Source: Haloarcula vallismortis ATCC 29715 (GTDB lineage: Archaea > Halobacteriota > Halobacteria > Halobacteriales > Haloarculaceae). From it: a stretch of DNA of 64,000 nucleotides. Location of the stretch: the NCBI RefSeq assembly GCF_000337775.1, contig NZ_AOLQ01000038.1, positions 178,348 through 242,347 on the forward strand, in the 5' to 3' direction. The notes under the pieces were generated by a model. It was not told the DNA's origin. It saw only the letters and a list, made by a program, of their open reading frames with translations, and ran no database searches. This document shows, piece after piece, positions 16,514 to 25,113 of this stretch (the first letter of the stretch is position 1; the number at the start of each line of letters is the position of its first letter). The position numbers were made by a program, and so were the translations under genes.

Positions 16514-18115
16514 ATGAAACGCGAGATGCTCACCACCGACTTCATCGACCGTGCCGCGGACATATACGACGACGTGACCGGTATCGTCGCCCACGACGGC
16601 ACCGAGTACACATACGCGGAGGTAAACGAGCGGGTCAACCAGTTAGCACACGCGCTGTCGGACCGGGGTGTCTCGGAGGGAAGTCGCGTGGCCCTCCTCG
16701 CGCCGAACACACACTACTTCATCGAGACGCTGTACGCGACGAACAAGCTCGGTGCAGTGTTCGTCCCGCTGAACTACCGGCTCGACCCCGCGAAAATCGA
16801 ATACATCCTGAACGACTGCGAGGCGTCGACAGTAATCGCTGACTACGACTTCGCGGAGAAGGTCCAGCCAGTGCGTGACGACATCCCTGCGGAGACGTTC
16901 ATCGGCTACAAGCCCGACCGCATCGACGGCGAATGGGACGCCTACAGCGATATCCTCGACGGCCAGCCGACAGCCGAACCGGACCGCCCGCAGGTGGCCG
17001 AGGGCGACGATGCCAGCATCAACTACACGTCCGGCACAACGGGGGACCCGAAGGGCGTGGTCAGGACTCACCGGACCGAGAGCTGGCACGCGCTGGTGCT
17101 TAATCAGCACATGGAGATCCGCGACGACGACACGTACCTCTGGACGCTCCCGATGTTTCACTGCAACGGCTGGGGTCACACCTACGCCATCACCGGAACT
17201 GGCGGCACCCACGTCTGTCAGCGAACCTTCGACGCCGCGGACACCTTCCGCCGGGTCCGCGAGTACGACGTGTCGTTCATGTGTGGCGCACCGACGGTGC
17301 TGAACAAGCTCATCCAGCACTACCGGGCCAACGACGGCGACATAGTAACACAGGGTGACCGCGACGTACGGATTGCGACCGCTGGAAGCGCCCCGGCGAC
17401 AGCGACTATCGAGCGCGTCGAAGACGAGTTCGGCTGGCGCATCATCCATATCTACGGCCTGACCGAAACGGCTCCGATTATCACGACCAGCAACTCCCCG
17501 CGGCGTATCGCCGAGCGAGGCCGGGAACTCAAGGTCAAGCAGGGCTCGGAGACCCTGTGTACCGACATCCGGGTCGTCGACGAGGACGGCAACGACGTGC
17601 CACACGACGGGTCGGCTATCGGCGAGATTGTGGTGCAGGGCAATCAGGTGATGGACCGCTATCTCAACAAGCCTGAAATCACCGAGGAGGCGTTCAACGA
17701 CCGCGTCGAGGGGTACTTCCACACCGGCGACCTCGCGACGTGGGACGAGGACGGGATGGTACAGATCATGGACCGCCGAAAGGATATCATCATCTCCGGC
17801 GGTGAGAACATCTCCTCGATAGAACTAGAAGACGAACTGTACGACCACCCTGATGTTCTGAAGGCTGCGGTCATTCCGGCCCCGAGCGAGGACTGGGGCG
17901 AGACGCCGATGGCAATTGTCGTCCCGACGGCCGACAGCGACGCGACCGAGCAGGAGATACTCGAGTTCCTCAGAGAGCGCCTCGCGAGCTACAAGGTCCC
18001 AACGGGCGTCGACTTCCGGGACTCGCTCCCGGAAACGGCGACCGGGAAAATCCAGAAGTACGAACTCCGGGAGGAGTACTGGAAGGAGCAAGAGCGGATG
18101 ATCGGCCAAGAGTAA
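16514..18115 (+). CDS. AMP-forming acyl-CoA synthetase
   Basis: Activates a carboxylic acid, probably a medium- or long-chain fatty acid, to its CoA thioester through an acyl-adenylate. The protein has 533 residues. Core motifs are complete: YTSGTTGDPKGVV (about 171-183), YGLTETAP (about 314-321), YFHTGDLATWDEDG (about 401-414), DIIISGGENISS (about 425-436) and the lysine of TATGKIQKYE (about 510-519). The ATG at 16514 is chosen over an ATG-less extension. An IS200/IS605-type element begins immediately after the stop. The exact substrate cannot be told from sequence. Confidence 0.88.
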   Translation: MKREMLTTDFIDRAADIYDDVTGIVAHDGTEYTYAEVNERVNQLAHALSDRGVSEGSRVALLAPNTHYFIETLYATNKLGAVFVPLNYRLDPAKIEYILNDCEASTVIADYDFAEKVQPVRDDIPAETFIGYKPDRIDGEWDAYSDILDGQPTAEPDRPQVAEGDDASINYTSGTTGDPKGVVRTHRTESWHALVLNQHMEIRDDDTYLWTLPMFHCNGWGHTYAITGTGGTHVCQRTFDAADTFRRVREYDVSFMCGAPTVLNKLIQHYRANDGDIVTQGDRDVRIATAGSAPATATIERVEDEFGWRIIHIYGLTETAPIITTSNSPRRIAERGRELKVKQGSETLCTDIRVVDEDGNDVPHDGSAIGEIVVQGNQVMDRYLNKPEITEEAFNDRVEGYFHTGDLATWDEDGMVQIMDRRKDIIISGGENISSIELEDELYDHPDVLKAAVIPAPSEDWGETPMAIVVPTADSDATEQEILEFLRERLASYKVPTGVDFRDSLPETATGKIQKYELREEYWKEQERMIGQE

Positions 18116-18195
18116 ACTACCCTCCCCTACTTCGCTCGGGGGCAATCGCCCCACTCGCTCGTTGAGGGGAGGGCTTTCGCGTGGACTCCCGTTCT
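18110..18195 (-). ncRNA. Predicted omega-RNA (reRNA) scaffold in element right end
   Basis: In tnpB direction the end of the gene leads into a nested structure: a 9-bp outer stem (AGGGGAGGG/CCCTCCCCT, 18165-18173 with 18120-18128) enclosing an inner 5-bp hairpin (GGGGC/GCCCC, 18039-type geometry at 18139-18152) and single-stranded CGCTCG-rich arms. TnpB proteins use such right-end transcripts as guide RNAs, the guide being the DNA just outside the element. Here that flank is the last codons of the acyl-CoA synthetase gene. Processing and exact ends are inferred. Confidence 0.6.
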
Positions 18196-19440
18196 ATGCC
18201 TCAGCAGAGGCAGGAGGGTTGTACTCCCCACTCACGTTCAGCATCCCGCGATTCAAGCGCACGTCTACAGGTGCGCCTCCGGCGTCTGCGTTTTGCCGAC
18301 GCCGGAGATACTGCAAACCGATGTTTTTCGCCGCATTGTAGTCGGCGTGGTTCTGGTAGCCACAATCTTGACATTCGAAGTCCTCACCGTGGCGGTTATG
18401 GTCATGGGTAAACCCACAGGTCGAACACCGCTTTGACGTATTCCGAGGGTCTACTTGGACAGTTTCGACACCGTGCTCTCTGGCTTTGTATTCGACGTAC
18501 TGGTAGAGGCGACGGAACGCCCACAGATGGTGCCACGACGCTTTCGGTACGTTCTCACGAATGTCGGTCAGATCCTCGAAAACGATATGCGAACAGTCGT
18601 GGGTGAGGGCTTCGGCCACGATTTTGTTGGCGACACGATGCAGGAATATCTCGAAGCGGCCGTCCTCTTTGCGCTCGACGCCTGCTATCGCGTCGTGGGC
18701 CGCTCTCGTTCCGCACTGTTGGAGGTCTCCACGGCGTTTCTCGTACTCTCGCTTCCAGTGGTTGAACGCGTCTGCCGACCAAAAGCGTCCGGTTGAAGCG
18801 ACCGCGAGTTGGTTCACACCAAGGTCCACACCGAGGACTGTTCTGTGCCCGGTTGTGGTGTCGGTATCGTCCTCTTTGAGCATCGACGCATGGAGATACC
18901 AGTCGCCGTCACGTCGATGGAGTGTGGCCCGCCGAAACTCGAAGTCCTCGTTGGCTACGTACTTCGTCGGTGGTACCTCAGCGTCGTCAGGGAGGATATA
19001 GTCACACTCGATTCGTCCGTCCACTGTTGACAGGGAAACGTGGTCACGGTGGAACGTGGCGCTTCGCTTGTCGTAGATTGCGGTGTCAGCGGTAAACGTC
19101 GGACGGGAGGTGTCCTGGTCGTTTGTGAGGCGTTCGACGCCGCTTTTGACGGCTTCGACGGCTTGGCGAATCCCCTTCTGGACGAGATTCGCGGTCAACT
19201 CGGTGTCCTCGCGCAGCTGGTCGTACAGGCCACGTTCGGCTTTAGCTTTCGAAGTGATGTGGTAGCCGTCGTCGCCGTGCCAGCACCATTCGCTTGCGGT
19301 GTTGGCGCAGTATTTGAATTGCTCGACGGTCTCTCGAAGGTGTGCATCCGCGCCTTCGGGTGTATCGAGCTTGATAACGGCAGTACGACGATACTCCACT
19401 GTATTTTCACATGTCTACTTGTAGTTACTTAATAATTGGG
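18116..19440 (-). mobile_element. IS200/IS605-type element carrying only tnpB
   Basis: The unit consists of an AT-rich left end just upstream of tnpB (about 19400-19440), tnpB itself, and a hairpin right end (18120-18173) next to the stop of the acyl-CoA synthetase. There is no Y1 transposase (TnpA) gene, so this is an IS1341-like arrangement that would need TnpA in trans to move. Members make no target duplication, so the outer limits given here are approximate. Confidence 0.7.
18194..19399 (-). CDS. tnpB: TnpB, RNA-guided transposon nuclease
   Basis: A 401-residue OrfB/TnpB protein, ancestor type of Cas12. The RuvC triad is intact: D192 (GVDLGVN), E275 (VFEDL) and D353 (HADYNAA). The zinc finger between the last two is complete: CSTC (325-328) and CQDC (343-346). 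The helix-turn-helix-like basic N-terminus is present. It starts with GTG at 19399, matching the family start MEYRRTAVIKL. Its 3' end runs into the hairpin right end that would provide the guide RNA scaffold. Nothing suggests inactivation. Confidence 0.92.
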   Translation of the reverse strand: MEYRRTAVIKLDTPEGADAHLRETVEQFKYCANTASEWCWHGDDGYHITSKAKAERGLYDQLREDTELTANLVQKGIRQAVEAVKSGVERLTNDQDTSRPTFTADTAIYDKRSATFHRDHVSLSTVDGRIECDYILPDDAEVPPTKYVANEDFEFRRATLHRRDGDWYLHASMLKEDDTDTTTGHRTVLGVDLGVNQLAVASTGRFWSADAFNHWKREYEKRRGDLQQCGTRAAHDAIAGVERKEDGRFEIFLHRVANKIVAEALTHDCSHIVFEDLTDIRENVPKASWHHLWAFRRLYQYVEYKAREHGVETVQVDPRNTSKRCSTCGFTHDHNRHGEDFECQDCGYQNHADYNAAKNIGLQYLRRRQNADAGGAPVDVRLNRGMLNVSGEYNPPASAEA

Positions 19441-19485
19441 AGTTAGCAGGCAACAGTCTAGTGGCTGGTCAGTAGCAAGTCGGCT

Positions 19486-19560
19486 TCCTCCCCACCCTAC
19501 TCGCTTGTGCTTCCGACGTATCGGAAGCCCGGCGCTCCTTGAGGGTGGGGCCTCCGCCTC
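19486..19560 (-). repeat. Orphan right-end-like structure upstream of tnpB
   Basis: CCCCACCCT (19490-19498) pairs with AGGGTGGGG (19542-19550) as a 9-bp outer stem. Inside it, GCTTCCGA/TCGGAAGC (19509-19528) forms an 8-bp hairpin with loop CGTA. The unpaired arms, ACTCGCTTGT and CGCTCCTTG, match those of the right end at 18120-18173 (ACTTCGCTCG and CGCTCGTTG), in the same orientation, while the stems differ. It has no tnpB of its own and may be a remnant of another element or an independent scaffold. Confidence 0.6.
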
Positions 19561-19650
19561 GAATTGGTGAACACGCCGAAAGTATCAGAGGCGGACACCA
19601 CTGAGTGACCAACACGATTCTTTATTAGGTTCCCAGCAGTCGGTCATAGC

Positions 19651-20625
19651 ATGCATCTGGGAGTCGTCGTGCCACGCGTCGAGGACCACAGCACAGTCGA
19701 CCTGGCTGTCGAAGCCGAAGACCACGGCTACGACTCGGTGTGGCTGAACGAACTGTGGGGGGCTAGCTCGGTCGTCGAACTCACAGACGTCGCGACCCGG
19801 ACCGACGACATCGAAATCGGCAGCGCGATACTCAACGTTTTCTCGCGGTCGCCGGCCGTACTGGCGATGACAGCGACGACCCTCGATAGGGTCTCGGACG
19901 GCCGAGCAGTGCTGGGTCTGGGAACGAGTACAGCCCGGTCCATCGAGAATATGCACAGCATGGAGTTCGAGCGGCCAGTCCGTCGCGCTCACGAAACTAT
20001 CGACATCGTGAAACAGCTCATGACCAGTGACGAGCGAGTGACCTACGACGGCGAGGTTGTGTCAGTCAGGGGGGTGCCGCCCTTAGACCGTGACGTGCCG
20101 GTGTACCACGCCGCGCTCGGGCCGGCGAACAGGCGAGTCGTCGCCAGACTCGCCGACGGCTGGCTCCCGCACATGGTTCCGTTCTCTGAGCTCGAAGCAT
20201 CGTTCGACTACATCGCCGAAACCGCACGCGATGCCGACCGCGACCCGAGTGAGATTACCGTCGCACCGTACGTGCCAGCGGTAGTCCACGAGGACGCCGA
20301 GCGGGCAACCGAGGAGCTCCGGCAGCACATCGCCTACTACGTCGGTAGCGGCGAGGGCTACCGTCGGGCGGTCGCGGAGACGTATCCCGACCGGGCGGAA
20401 CGCATCGCCGACGCCTGGCAGGCGGGTGACCGCGGCGAGGCGACGGAGCTCGTCACTGACGAAATGACAGCTGACCTCGGCATCGCCGGGACACCGGAAC
20501 AGGCGCGAGAAAAGCGGGATAGAGTTGCGGACAGAGCTGTCATCGACCGGCTTCTGCTAACTGTACCACAGCAGGTCGACGGGGAGCTGGCCCGGACGAC
20601 GATTCAGGCGCTGGGCCCGACTTAG
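19651..20625 (+). CDS. LLM-class (F420-dependent type) oxidoreductase
   Basis: A 324-residue luciferase-like TIM-barrel enzyme similar to methylene-tetrahydromethanopterin reductase-type proteins. LAVEAEDHGYDSVWLNE (about 18-34), GSAILNVFSRSP (about 54-65, nonprolyl cis-peptide region) and LDRVSDGRAVLGLGTS (about 75-90) are family marks. It probably uses F420H2, which this organism can make (cofD at 56.5 kb). The substrate is unknown. TTTATTA about 26-32 bases before the ATG fits a leaderless start. Its stop overlaps the convergent gene by three to four bases. Confidence 0.85.
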   Translation: MHLGVVVPRVEDHSTVDLAVEAEDHGYDSVWLNELWGASSVVELTDVATRTDDIEIGSAILNVFSRSPAVLAMTATTLDRVSDGRAVLGLGTSTARSIENMHSMEFERPVRRAHETIDIVKQLMTSDERVTYDGEVVSVRGVPPLDRDVPVYHAALGPANRRVVARLADGWLPHMVPFSELEASFDYIAETARDADRDPSEITVAPYVPAVVHEDAERATEELRQHIAYYVGSGEGYRRAVAETYPDRAERIADAWQAGDRGEATELVTDEMTADLGIAGTPEQAREKRDRVADRAVIDRLLLTVPQQVDGELARTTIQALGPT

Positions 20626-21353
20626 AGGTCGATCTCCATCATCACTTCGTCGGCGTACTCGTCGCCGAACTTGTAGTGATCCTCGCGGATGGCTTCAGTG
20701 TCCCAGCCGTGGGCTTCGAGGAACTCGATTGCGTCCTCGTTCGTCGAGGGTACGGAGTTGTACAGCTTCTCGTAGCCGTTCGACGCCGCCCACTCGGTGC
20801 CCCGGGCGAGCAACTGGGAGCCGATACCGTGGCCCCGATACCGCTCAAGCACACCCAGCGTCAGCTCCGCCGTGTGGCTGAGCTTCTCGACTTCGGGGTG
20901 TTTGAGGTGGACCCAGCCGACCACGTCATCGTTGATGCAGGCGACAAAGAAGATGCGTGACTCCAGTTCGTTGTGCCGGAGTAACACGCCCTCGCTGTCC
21001 ACCACGTCGGCGACAGTCTCTGCGTTGACGTACTCACCCCCGCCGATGGCGGCCCGGATGGCTCCGACGAGGCCAGTCAGGTCTTCCTGTCGCGCCTGAC
21101 GGATGGTAAACTCGATGTCGTCAGCCTCGAACTCTACCTCGGCAGTGTCGTTGTAGGCGATGCGGAGTTCCCCATCGATCTCCTCCAGTACGCCGTCGCG
21201 TTTGAGTATCGCGACGTGATGACCGAACGGCCGCGGGTCCATCTGTAGCGCCGACCGGGCAGCCCTCGGCTCGACAGATCCGTGTGATTCGACATACTCG
21301 TAGATATCTCGTCGGTCTTCGTGGTCGAAGTGCAGTGGCTCTGTTAACTCCAT
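20622..21353 (-). CDS. GNAT acetyltransferase fused to N-terminal winged helix
   Basis: A 243-residue protein. Residues about 1-65 form a helix-turn-helix-like domain (RRDIYEYVESHGSVEPRAARSAL). Residues about 80-240 form a GNAT domain with LTLGVLERYRGHGIGSQLL carrying the RGHGIG acetyl-CoA loop. It is probably a protein or metabolite acetyltransferase with regulatory or DNA-targeting input. The ATG at 21353 is preferred over a GTG at 21368 because ATTAAATAC lies about 25 bases before it. Convergent overlap with the LLM gene at the 3' end. Confidence 0.82.
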   Translation of the reverse strand: MELTEPLHFDHEDRRDIYEYVESHGSVEPRAARSALQMDPRPFGHHVAILKRDGVLEEIDGELRIAYNDTAEVEFEADDIEFTIRQARQEDLTGLVGAIRAAIGGGEYVNAETVADVVDSEGVLLRHNELESRIFFVACINDDVVGWVHLKHPEVEKLSHTAELTLGVLERYRGHGIGSQLLARGTEWAASNGYEKLYNSVPSTNEDAIEFLEAHGWDTEAIREDHYKFGDEYADEVMMEIDL

Positions 21354-21421
21354 GCTGTCTGCTACCACGACACAGTATTTAATCTTTTATCAAAAACCAT
21401 GTACTTCCCAATAGACAGTCG

Positions 21422-21796
21422 CTACTGCTCCGGAACGCCGGTCAGAAGCACCGCTACGTCACGAACGTTGTGCGTGTCGACGAGCAACTCTGCGGCCGCT
21501 CTGACGGAGTAGGTGCCGGCTAACGCCACGCCGTAGCAGGCGGCATAGCAGTCAAGCCAGTCGTTCATCGTCTCCTCCAGTCGCGCGAACTCCGTCTCGG
21601 AGAAACTGACCCACGACTCGCCAGTCCGGCCCTCACAGTACAGCGCGACAGTGGGGCCGAACCCCTCCCGGAGAATCTCCATCGCGCACTCGTCGTCCGG
21701 CGGGTCGGGATCTAGCGACTCGCGGACGGCCTCGGCGCGCCTAGCGAGCGCCCGAATCCGGTGGTCATACTGCCTGCTCGTCACCGGACCGGTCAT
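21422..21796 (-). CDS. Conserved small protein downstream of fixC, unknown function
   Basis: A 124-residue soluble protein, mostly helical, with no recognised domain. It has cysteines in DECAMEI, LYCEGR and DCYAACYG. Its start overlaps the fixC stop by four bases (ATGA), so it is the fourth gene of the fixA-fixB-fixC operon and may serve assembly or regulation of the electron-transfer complex. That role is inferred from position only. Confidence 0.7.
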   Translation of the reverse strand: MTGPVTSRQYDHRIRALARRAEAVRESLDPDPPDDECAMEILREGFGPTVALYCEGRTGESWVSFSETEFARLEETMNDWLDCYAACYGVALAGTYSVRAAAELLVDTHNVRDVAVLLTGVPEQ

Positions 21797-23454
21797 CCTC
21801 GGTTAAACTCGACGCCCTTGCCGCCGGCAGGGTGTTCCCACTCGGTGTCGGCGACGATGGCGCAGGTACCACACTCGACGCAGGGCTGGGTGTCGAGGCT
21901 CACGAGGTGTTCCGTGCTGCCGTTGGTCTGGACCATCTCATCGCGGTAACAGCCGCCGCCGAAGTCCTCGGCGCTGACCGGGCAGGCCGTGACGGCGGTG
22001 CCGGACGCCTCGAAGGATTTGTCGAGGAGTTCGATGTGAGGGTCGTCCACGTCGTAGGTCAGATCGCCGATGCGGTCGGCCAGATCGGGCGGCGAGACGG
22101 TGTTCTCTTCGGCCACCGGCTCGCCTAGTTCCTCGGCGATGACTGTCGGTAGCGTCACGTACGGCAGTTTGGTGTCGGGAATCATCGAGATCAGCCGCGG
22201 CGACGAGTAGGCCCGTTCGAGCAGCCCGCCGGCCGCGCGGACCCCGAACCGGCCGACGGCGGAGTCGGCGATAGCGTTCGAGAGGTCGTCGACGGGCCCG
22301 ACCTCGCCGAGTTGGCCGAACATCTTGTACCCGGTCGGCTGGAGTTTGTCCATCACGCCCTCGTCGTGGAGTTTCTTCTCGTATAGCTCGCCGGCCTGGG
22401 ATGGGTCTCCGCGAGCCCGGGCGTCGGCGAACGCCTCGGCGGCTAGCGCCCCGGCGGTGACGGCGTGGTTCATCCCCTTGATGATGGGGCCCTGGGCCTG
22501 CATCTGGCCCGCGGCGTCGCCGACCAGCACCAGCCGGTCCGTGTGCGGCGAGGGATGGGCCGCCTTCTTCGAGTCCGGGACGAGCTTCGCGCTGTATTCG
22601 CGCTCGTCGTACTCGTCGCCGAGCCACTGGGCCATCAGCGGATGGGTGAGCAGGCTGTCTAGCAGTTCGTGGGGCTCGGCGCGCTCTTCGGCGATGGAGT
22701 CGAGGTGGAACACCGTGCCGATAGACAGCGAGGACTCGTTGGTGTAGAGAAACCCCCCGCCGCGGACGCCGTCGAACAGGTCCCCCGAGAACAGGTGGGC
22801 CGCGCCGTCATCCGGAGCGACGTCGAAGCGGTCGTTGATGAGTTCGGGCTCCATGTCGACGACCGCCTTGACACCCTGGAACCACTCTTCGGGCTCCTCC
22901 CAGTCCATCAGCCCGGCGTCGCGGGCCAGTTCGGAGTTGACGCCGTCGGCGGCCACCACGATGTCGGCCTTGATAGGGTCCAGCTCCTCGGTCGTCACGC
23001 CGACGATTTCACCCCGTTCACGGAGCAAGCCGGTGACGTGGACCTCGGTCAGCAGACCACCGCCGGTCTCGCGAGTGCGCTCGTGGACCTGCTGGGCGAG
23101 CCACGAGTCCATCTTCCGGCGGAGCACTGCGTCGGCCCACGCCGTATCGTGGTGGTGCAGGTCGCCGATGTCGAAGGACTTCACCTTGTCGCCGGCGATG
23201 TTGTGGATGAGGTTCTCGGTCACCGGCCGCTCCGTGGCTTCCTCACGGAAATCGGGGAACAGCCCGTCGATGGTGTAGGGGGCTGACTCCTCGGCGTAGA
23301 TGAGCCCGCCCGAGACGTTCTTCGAGCCGGCGTCAACGCCGCGTTCGAGCACCAGCGTCTCGACGCCGTTGCGGGCGAGGGTCGCCGCCGCGGCCGCTCC
23401 GCCCGGCCCGCAACCGACGACGACCGCCTCATACTCCTCGACAGCGTCAGTCAT
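21793..23454 (-). CDS. fixC: ETF-quinone oxidoreductase FixC with fused FixX-like ferredoxin tail
   Basis: A 553-residue flavoprotein that passes electrons from an electron-transfer flavoprotein to the quinone pool at the membrane. GCGPGGAAAAATLARNG (about residues 14-30) is the FAD dinucleotide loop, and VLVGDAAGQMQ (about 311-321) is the second FAD contact. The C-terminal 60 residues carry CPVS, CYRD and CVECGTC, then GGKGVEF, exactly the pattern of FixX, so FixC and FixX are one chain here. It overlaps fixB by eight bases. Confidence 0.92.
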   Translation of the reverse strand: MTDAVEEYEAVVVGCGPGGAAAAATLARNGVETLVLERGVDAGSKNVSGGLIYAEESAPYTIDGLFPDFREEATERPVTENLIHNIAGDKVKSFDIGDLHHHDTAWADAVLRRKMDSWLAQQVHERTRETGGGLLTEVHVTGLLRERGEIVGVTTEELDPIKADIVVAADGVNSELARDAGLMDWEEPEEWFQGVKAVVDMEPELINDRFDVAPDDGAAHLFSGDLFDGVRGGGFLYTNESSLSIGTVFHLDSIAEERAEPHELLDSLLTHPLMAQWLGDEYDEREYSAKLVPDSKKAAHPSPHTDRLVLVGDAAGQMQAQGPIIKGMNHAVTAGALAAEAFADARARGDPSQAGELYEKKLHDEGVMDKLQPTGYKMFGQLGEVGPVDDLSNAIADSAVGRFGVRAAGGLLERAYSSPRLISMIPDTKLPYVTLPTVIAEELGEPVAEENTVSPPDLADRIGDLTYDVDDPHIELLDKSFEASGTAVTACPVSAEDFGGGCYRDEMVQTNGSTEHLVSLDTQPCVECGTCAIVADTEWEHPAGGKGVEFNRG

Positions 23455-25111
23455 CGCTGGCCTCCATCATCGCGCCCAGTTCACCGGTTTCGACCGCCTC
23501 GGTCAACTGCGGCAGCACCTCGAAGAGGTCGCCCTCGATGAGGTAGTCCGAGAAGTCCCGGATATCGGCGTCGGGGTCGGTGTTGATGGCGATTATCGTA
23601 TCGGACTCGTCGCAGCCGACCTTGTGCTGTATCGCGCCGGAGATGCCCGCAGCGATGTACACGTCCGGTTCGACCGCCTGTCCGGACTCGCCGATCTGGC
23701 GCTCTTCGGTGACGTACTGCTCGACGTGCCCGTCGAAGGAGTACGAAGAGGTGATGACCCCGCGTGAGAGCCCCAAATCGGCCTCGTCGAAGGCATTCAC
23801 GAGGTCGAGCGCCTGCTCGATGCCCCGCGTCGGGTCGTCGCCGATACCGCGACCCACGGCGACGATGACGTCGTTCCCGGTGAGGTCCACGCCGCCCGAG
23901 AGGCGGTCGAATTCCTCGACCTCGACCTGAAACCAGTCCTCGTCGAGGGCCATCTCGTAGTCGACGACCTCGCCCTCGCGCTCGTAGTCGGGATCGGGCA
24001 TCTCGAAGCTGCCCGGAATGACAGACGCCCCCTGGGGGTGGAAGTCCCGGTTTGGCTTGTCGATACAGAGAATTGTCGAGTACTCGAACCCGGAGAAGTC
24101 CGGGCGCTTCATGTGAAGGACCCGTTCGAACTCCTTCTTGTCGCCAGCGGTGCCGACCTTCGCGGGGTTAGATATCATCGCGTTCTCGATGTACAGTCCT
24201 GAACAGTCCGAGGCCAGCCCGGAGTCGAGTTCCCCCTGAACGAGCGCTGAGAGGTCCCGGCCGTTGTTCGTCGCCGGGAAAACGGCGTAGCGCGGTTCGT
24301 GGTAGTCCTTCCACGCCACCTCTTCTCGACCGTCGGCAGCGAGGTCCCCGCCGGCGCGGGCCATGTCACAGAAGATTTCCGTGTATGGCTGGTGGCGGAA
24401 CCGTTCGAGGCGGGGGTCCTCGTGGTAGACGACCAGATCCGCGCCGTAGGCGATGACCTCCTCGACGTGGTCGCTGGCGTCGGCCCCGATGAGGACGGCG
24501 ACGACGCGCTCCCGTTCGTTGTACTCCTCGTTGTACGTGTCCATCAGTTCGCGGGCCTTCCCGAGCATCTCCTTCGACACGTCGACGAGTTCGCCGGCCT
24601 GCGTCTCGCAGTAGACCCACATGTCGCGGTACTCCGCGCCGACGGTGCCCTCGACCCACTGCTTGTCGTTGGTCGGGTGGTCCAGTTCGGGATACTTCTC
24701 TTCCGGGGGGACGTACTCGACTTCCGTCACCGCCTCGCCCTCGGCTTCCTCGGTCCCCTCGACGGACTCGATACGGCTCTCTATCTGTGACTTCGCTGTC
24801 TTTCGGTCCTCGCCCGCTTGCTCTCGTTCGAGGAGGTCCCGGAGCACGTCGGCGTCGTCGATGTCCCGAACCATGTTCGCCACGTCGGCGACGGTGCGGT
24901 CGGAGAGGTCGACGGTTTCAGGCTCGATTTCGCCGTCGTCCTCGCTCTCGACTTTCTCGATGCGGTCCTCGATGAGCGTCTTGACGGGGACTCGGTCCTC
25001 GCCGTCTTCCTCCAGTTCCAGCATCGCCTGCAGTTCATCGGCGTCATCGACATCTTTTATCTTCGGGCCCAACTCGGCGATGTCGTGTTCCGTGGGGTCG
25101 ATTTCGGGCAT
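23447..25111 (-). CDS. fixB: Electron-transfer flavoprotein alpha subunit FixB with N-terminal extension
   Basis: A 554-residue protein; ordinary ETF-alpha has about 320. Residues about 150-290 are the ETF N-terminal domain, and the C-terminal part has the FAD-binding pattern VITSSYSFDG and QIGESGQAVEPDVYIAAGISGAIQHKVG. Residues 9-55 and 71-118 are two copies of one charged helical unit sharing DDAD, GEDR and IExRIExVE. The extension may dock another protein. The gene lies between fixA (3 bases) and fixC (overlap of 8). It could feed beta-oxidation or electron bifurcation. Confidence 0.92.
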   Translation of the reverse strand: MPEIDPTEHDIAELGPKIKDVDDADELQAMLELEEDGEDRVPVKTLIEDRIEKVESEDDGEIEPETVDLSDRTVADVANMVRDIDDADVLRDLLEREQAGEDRKTAKSQIESRIESVEGTEEAEGEAVTEVEYVPPEEKYPELDHPTNDKQWVEGTVGAEYRDMWVYCETQAGELVDVSKEMLGKARELMDTYNEEYNERERVVAVLIGADASDHVEEVIAYGADLVVYHEDPRLERFRHQPYTEIFCDMARAGGDLAADGREEVAWKDYHEPRYAVFPATNNGRDLSALVQGELDSGLASDCSGLYIENAMISNPAKVGTAGDKKEFERVLHMKRPDFSGFEYSTILCIDKPNRDFHPQGASVIPGSFEMPDPDYEREGEVVDYEMALDEDWFQVEVEEFDRLSGGVDLTGNDVIVAVGRGIGDDPTRGIEQALDLVNAFDEADLGLSRGVITSSYSFDGHVEQYVTEERQIGESGQAVEPDVYIAAGISGAIQHKVGCDESDTIIAINTDPDADIRDFSDYLIEGDLFEVLPQLTEAVETGELGAMMEASDD

Positions 25112-25113
25112 TG

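Noticed and set aside
18455..19432. Plus-strand frames facing tnpB
   Set aside because: These are shadows of tnpB with no motif; tnpB has an intact catalytic site.
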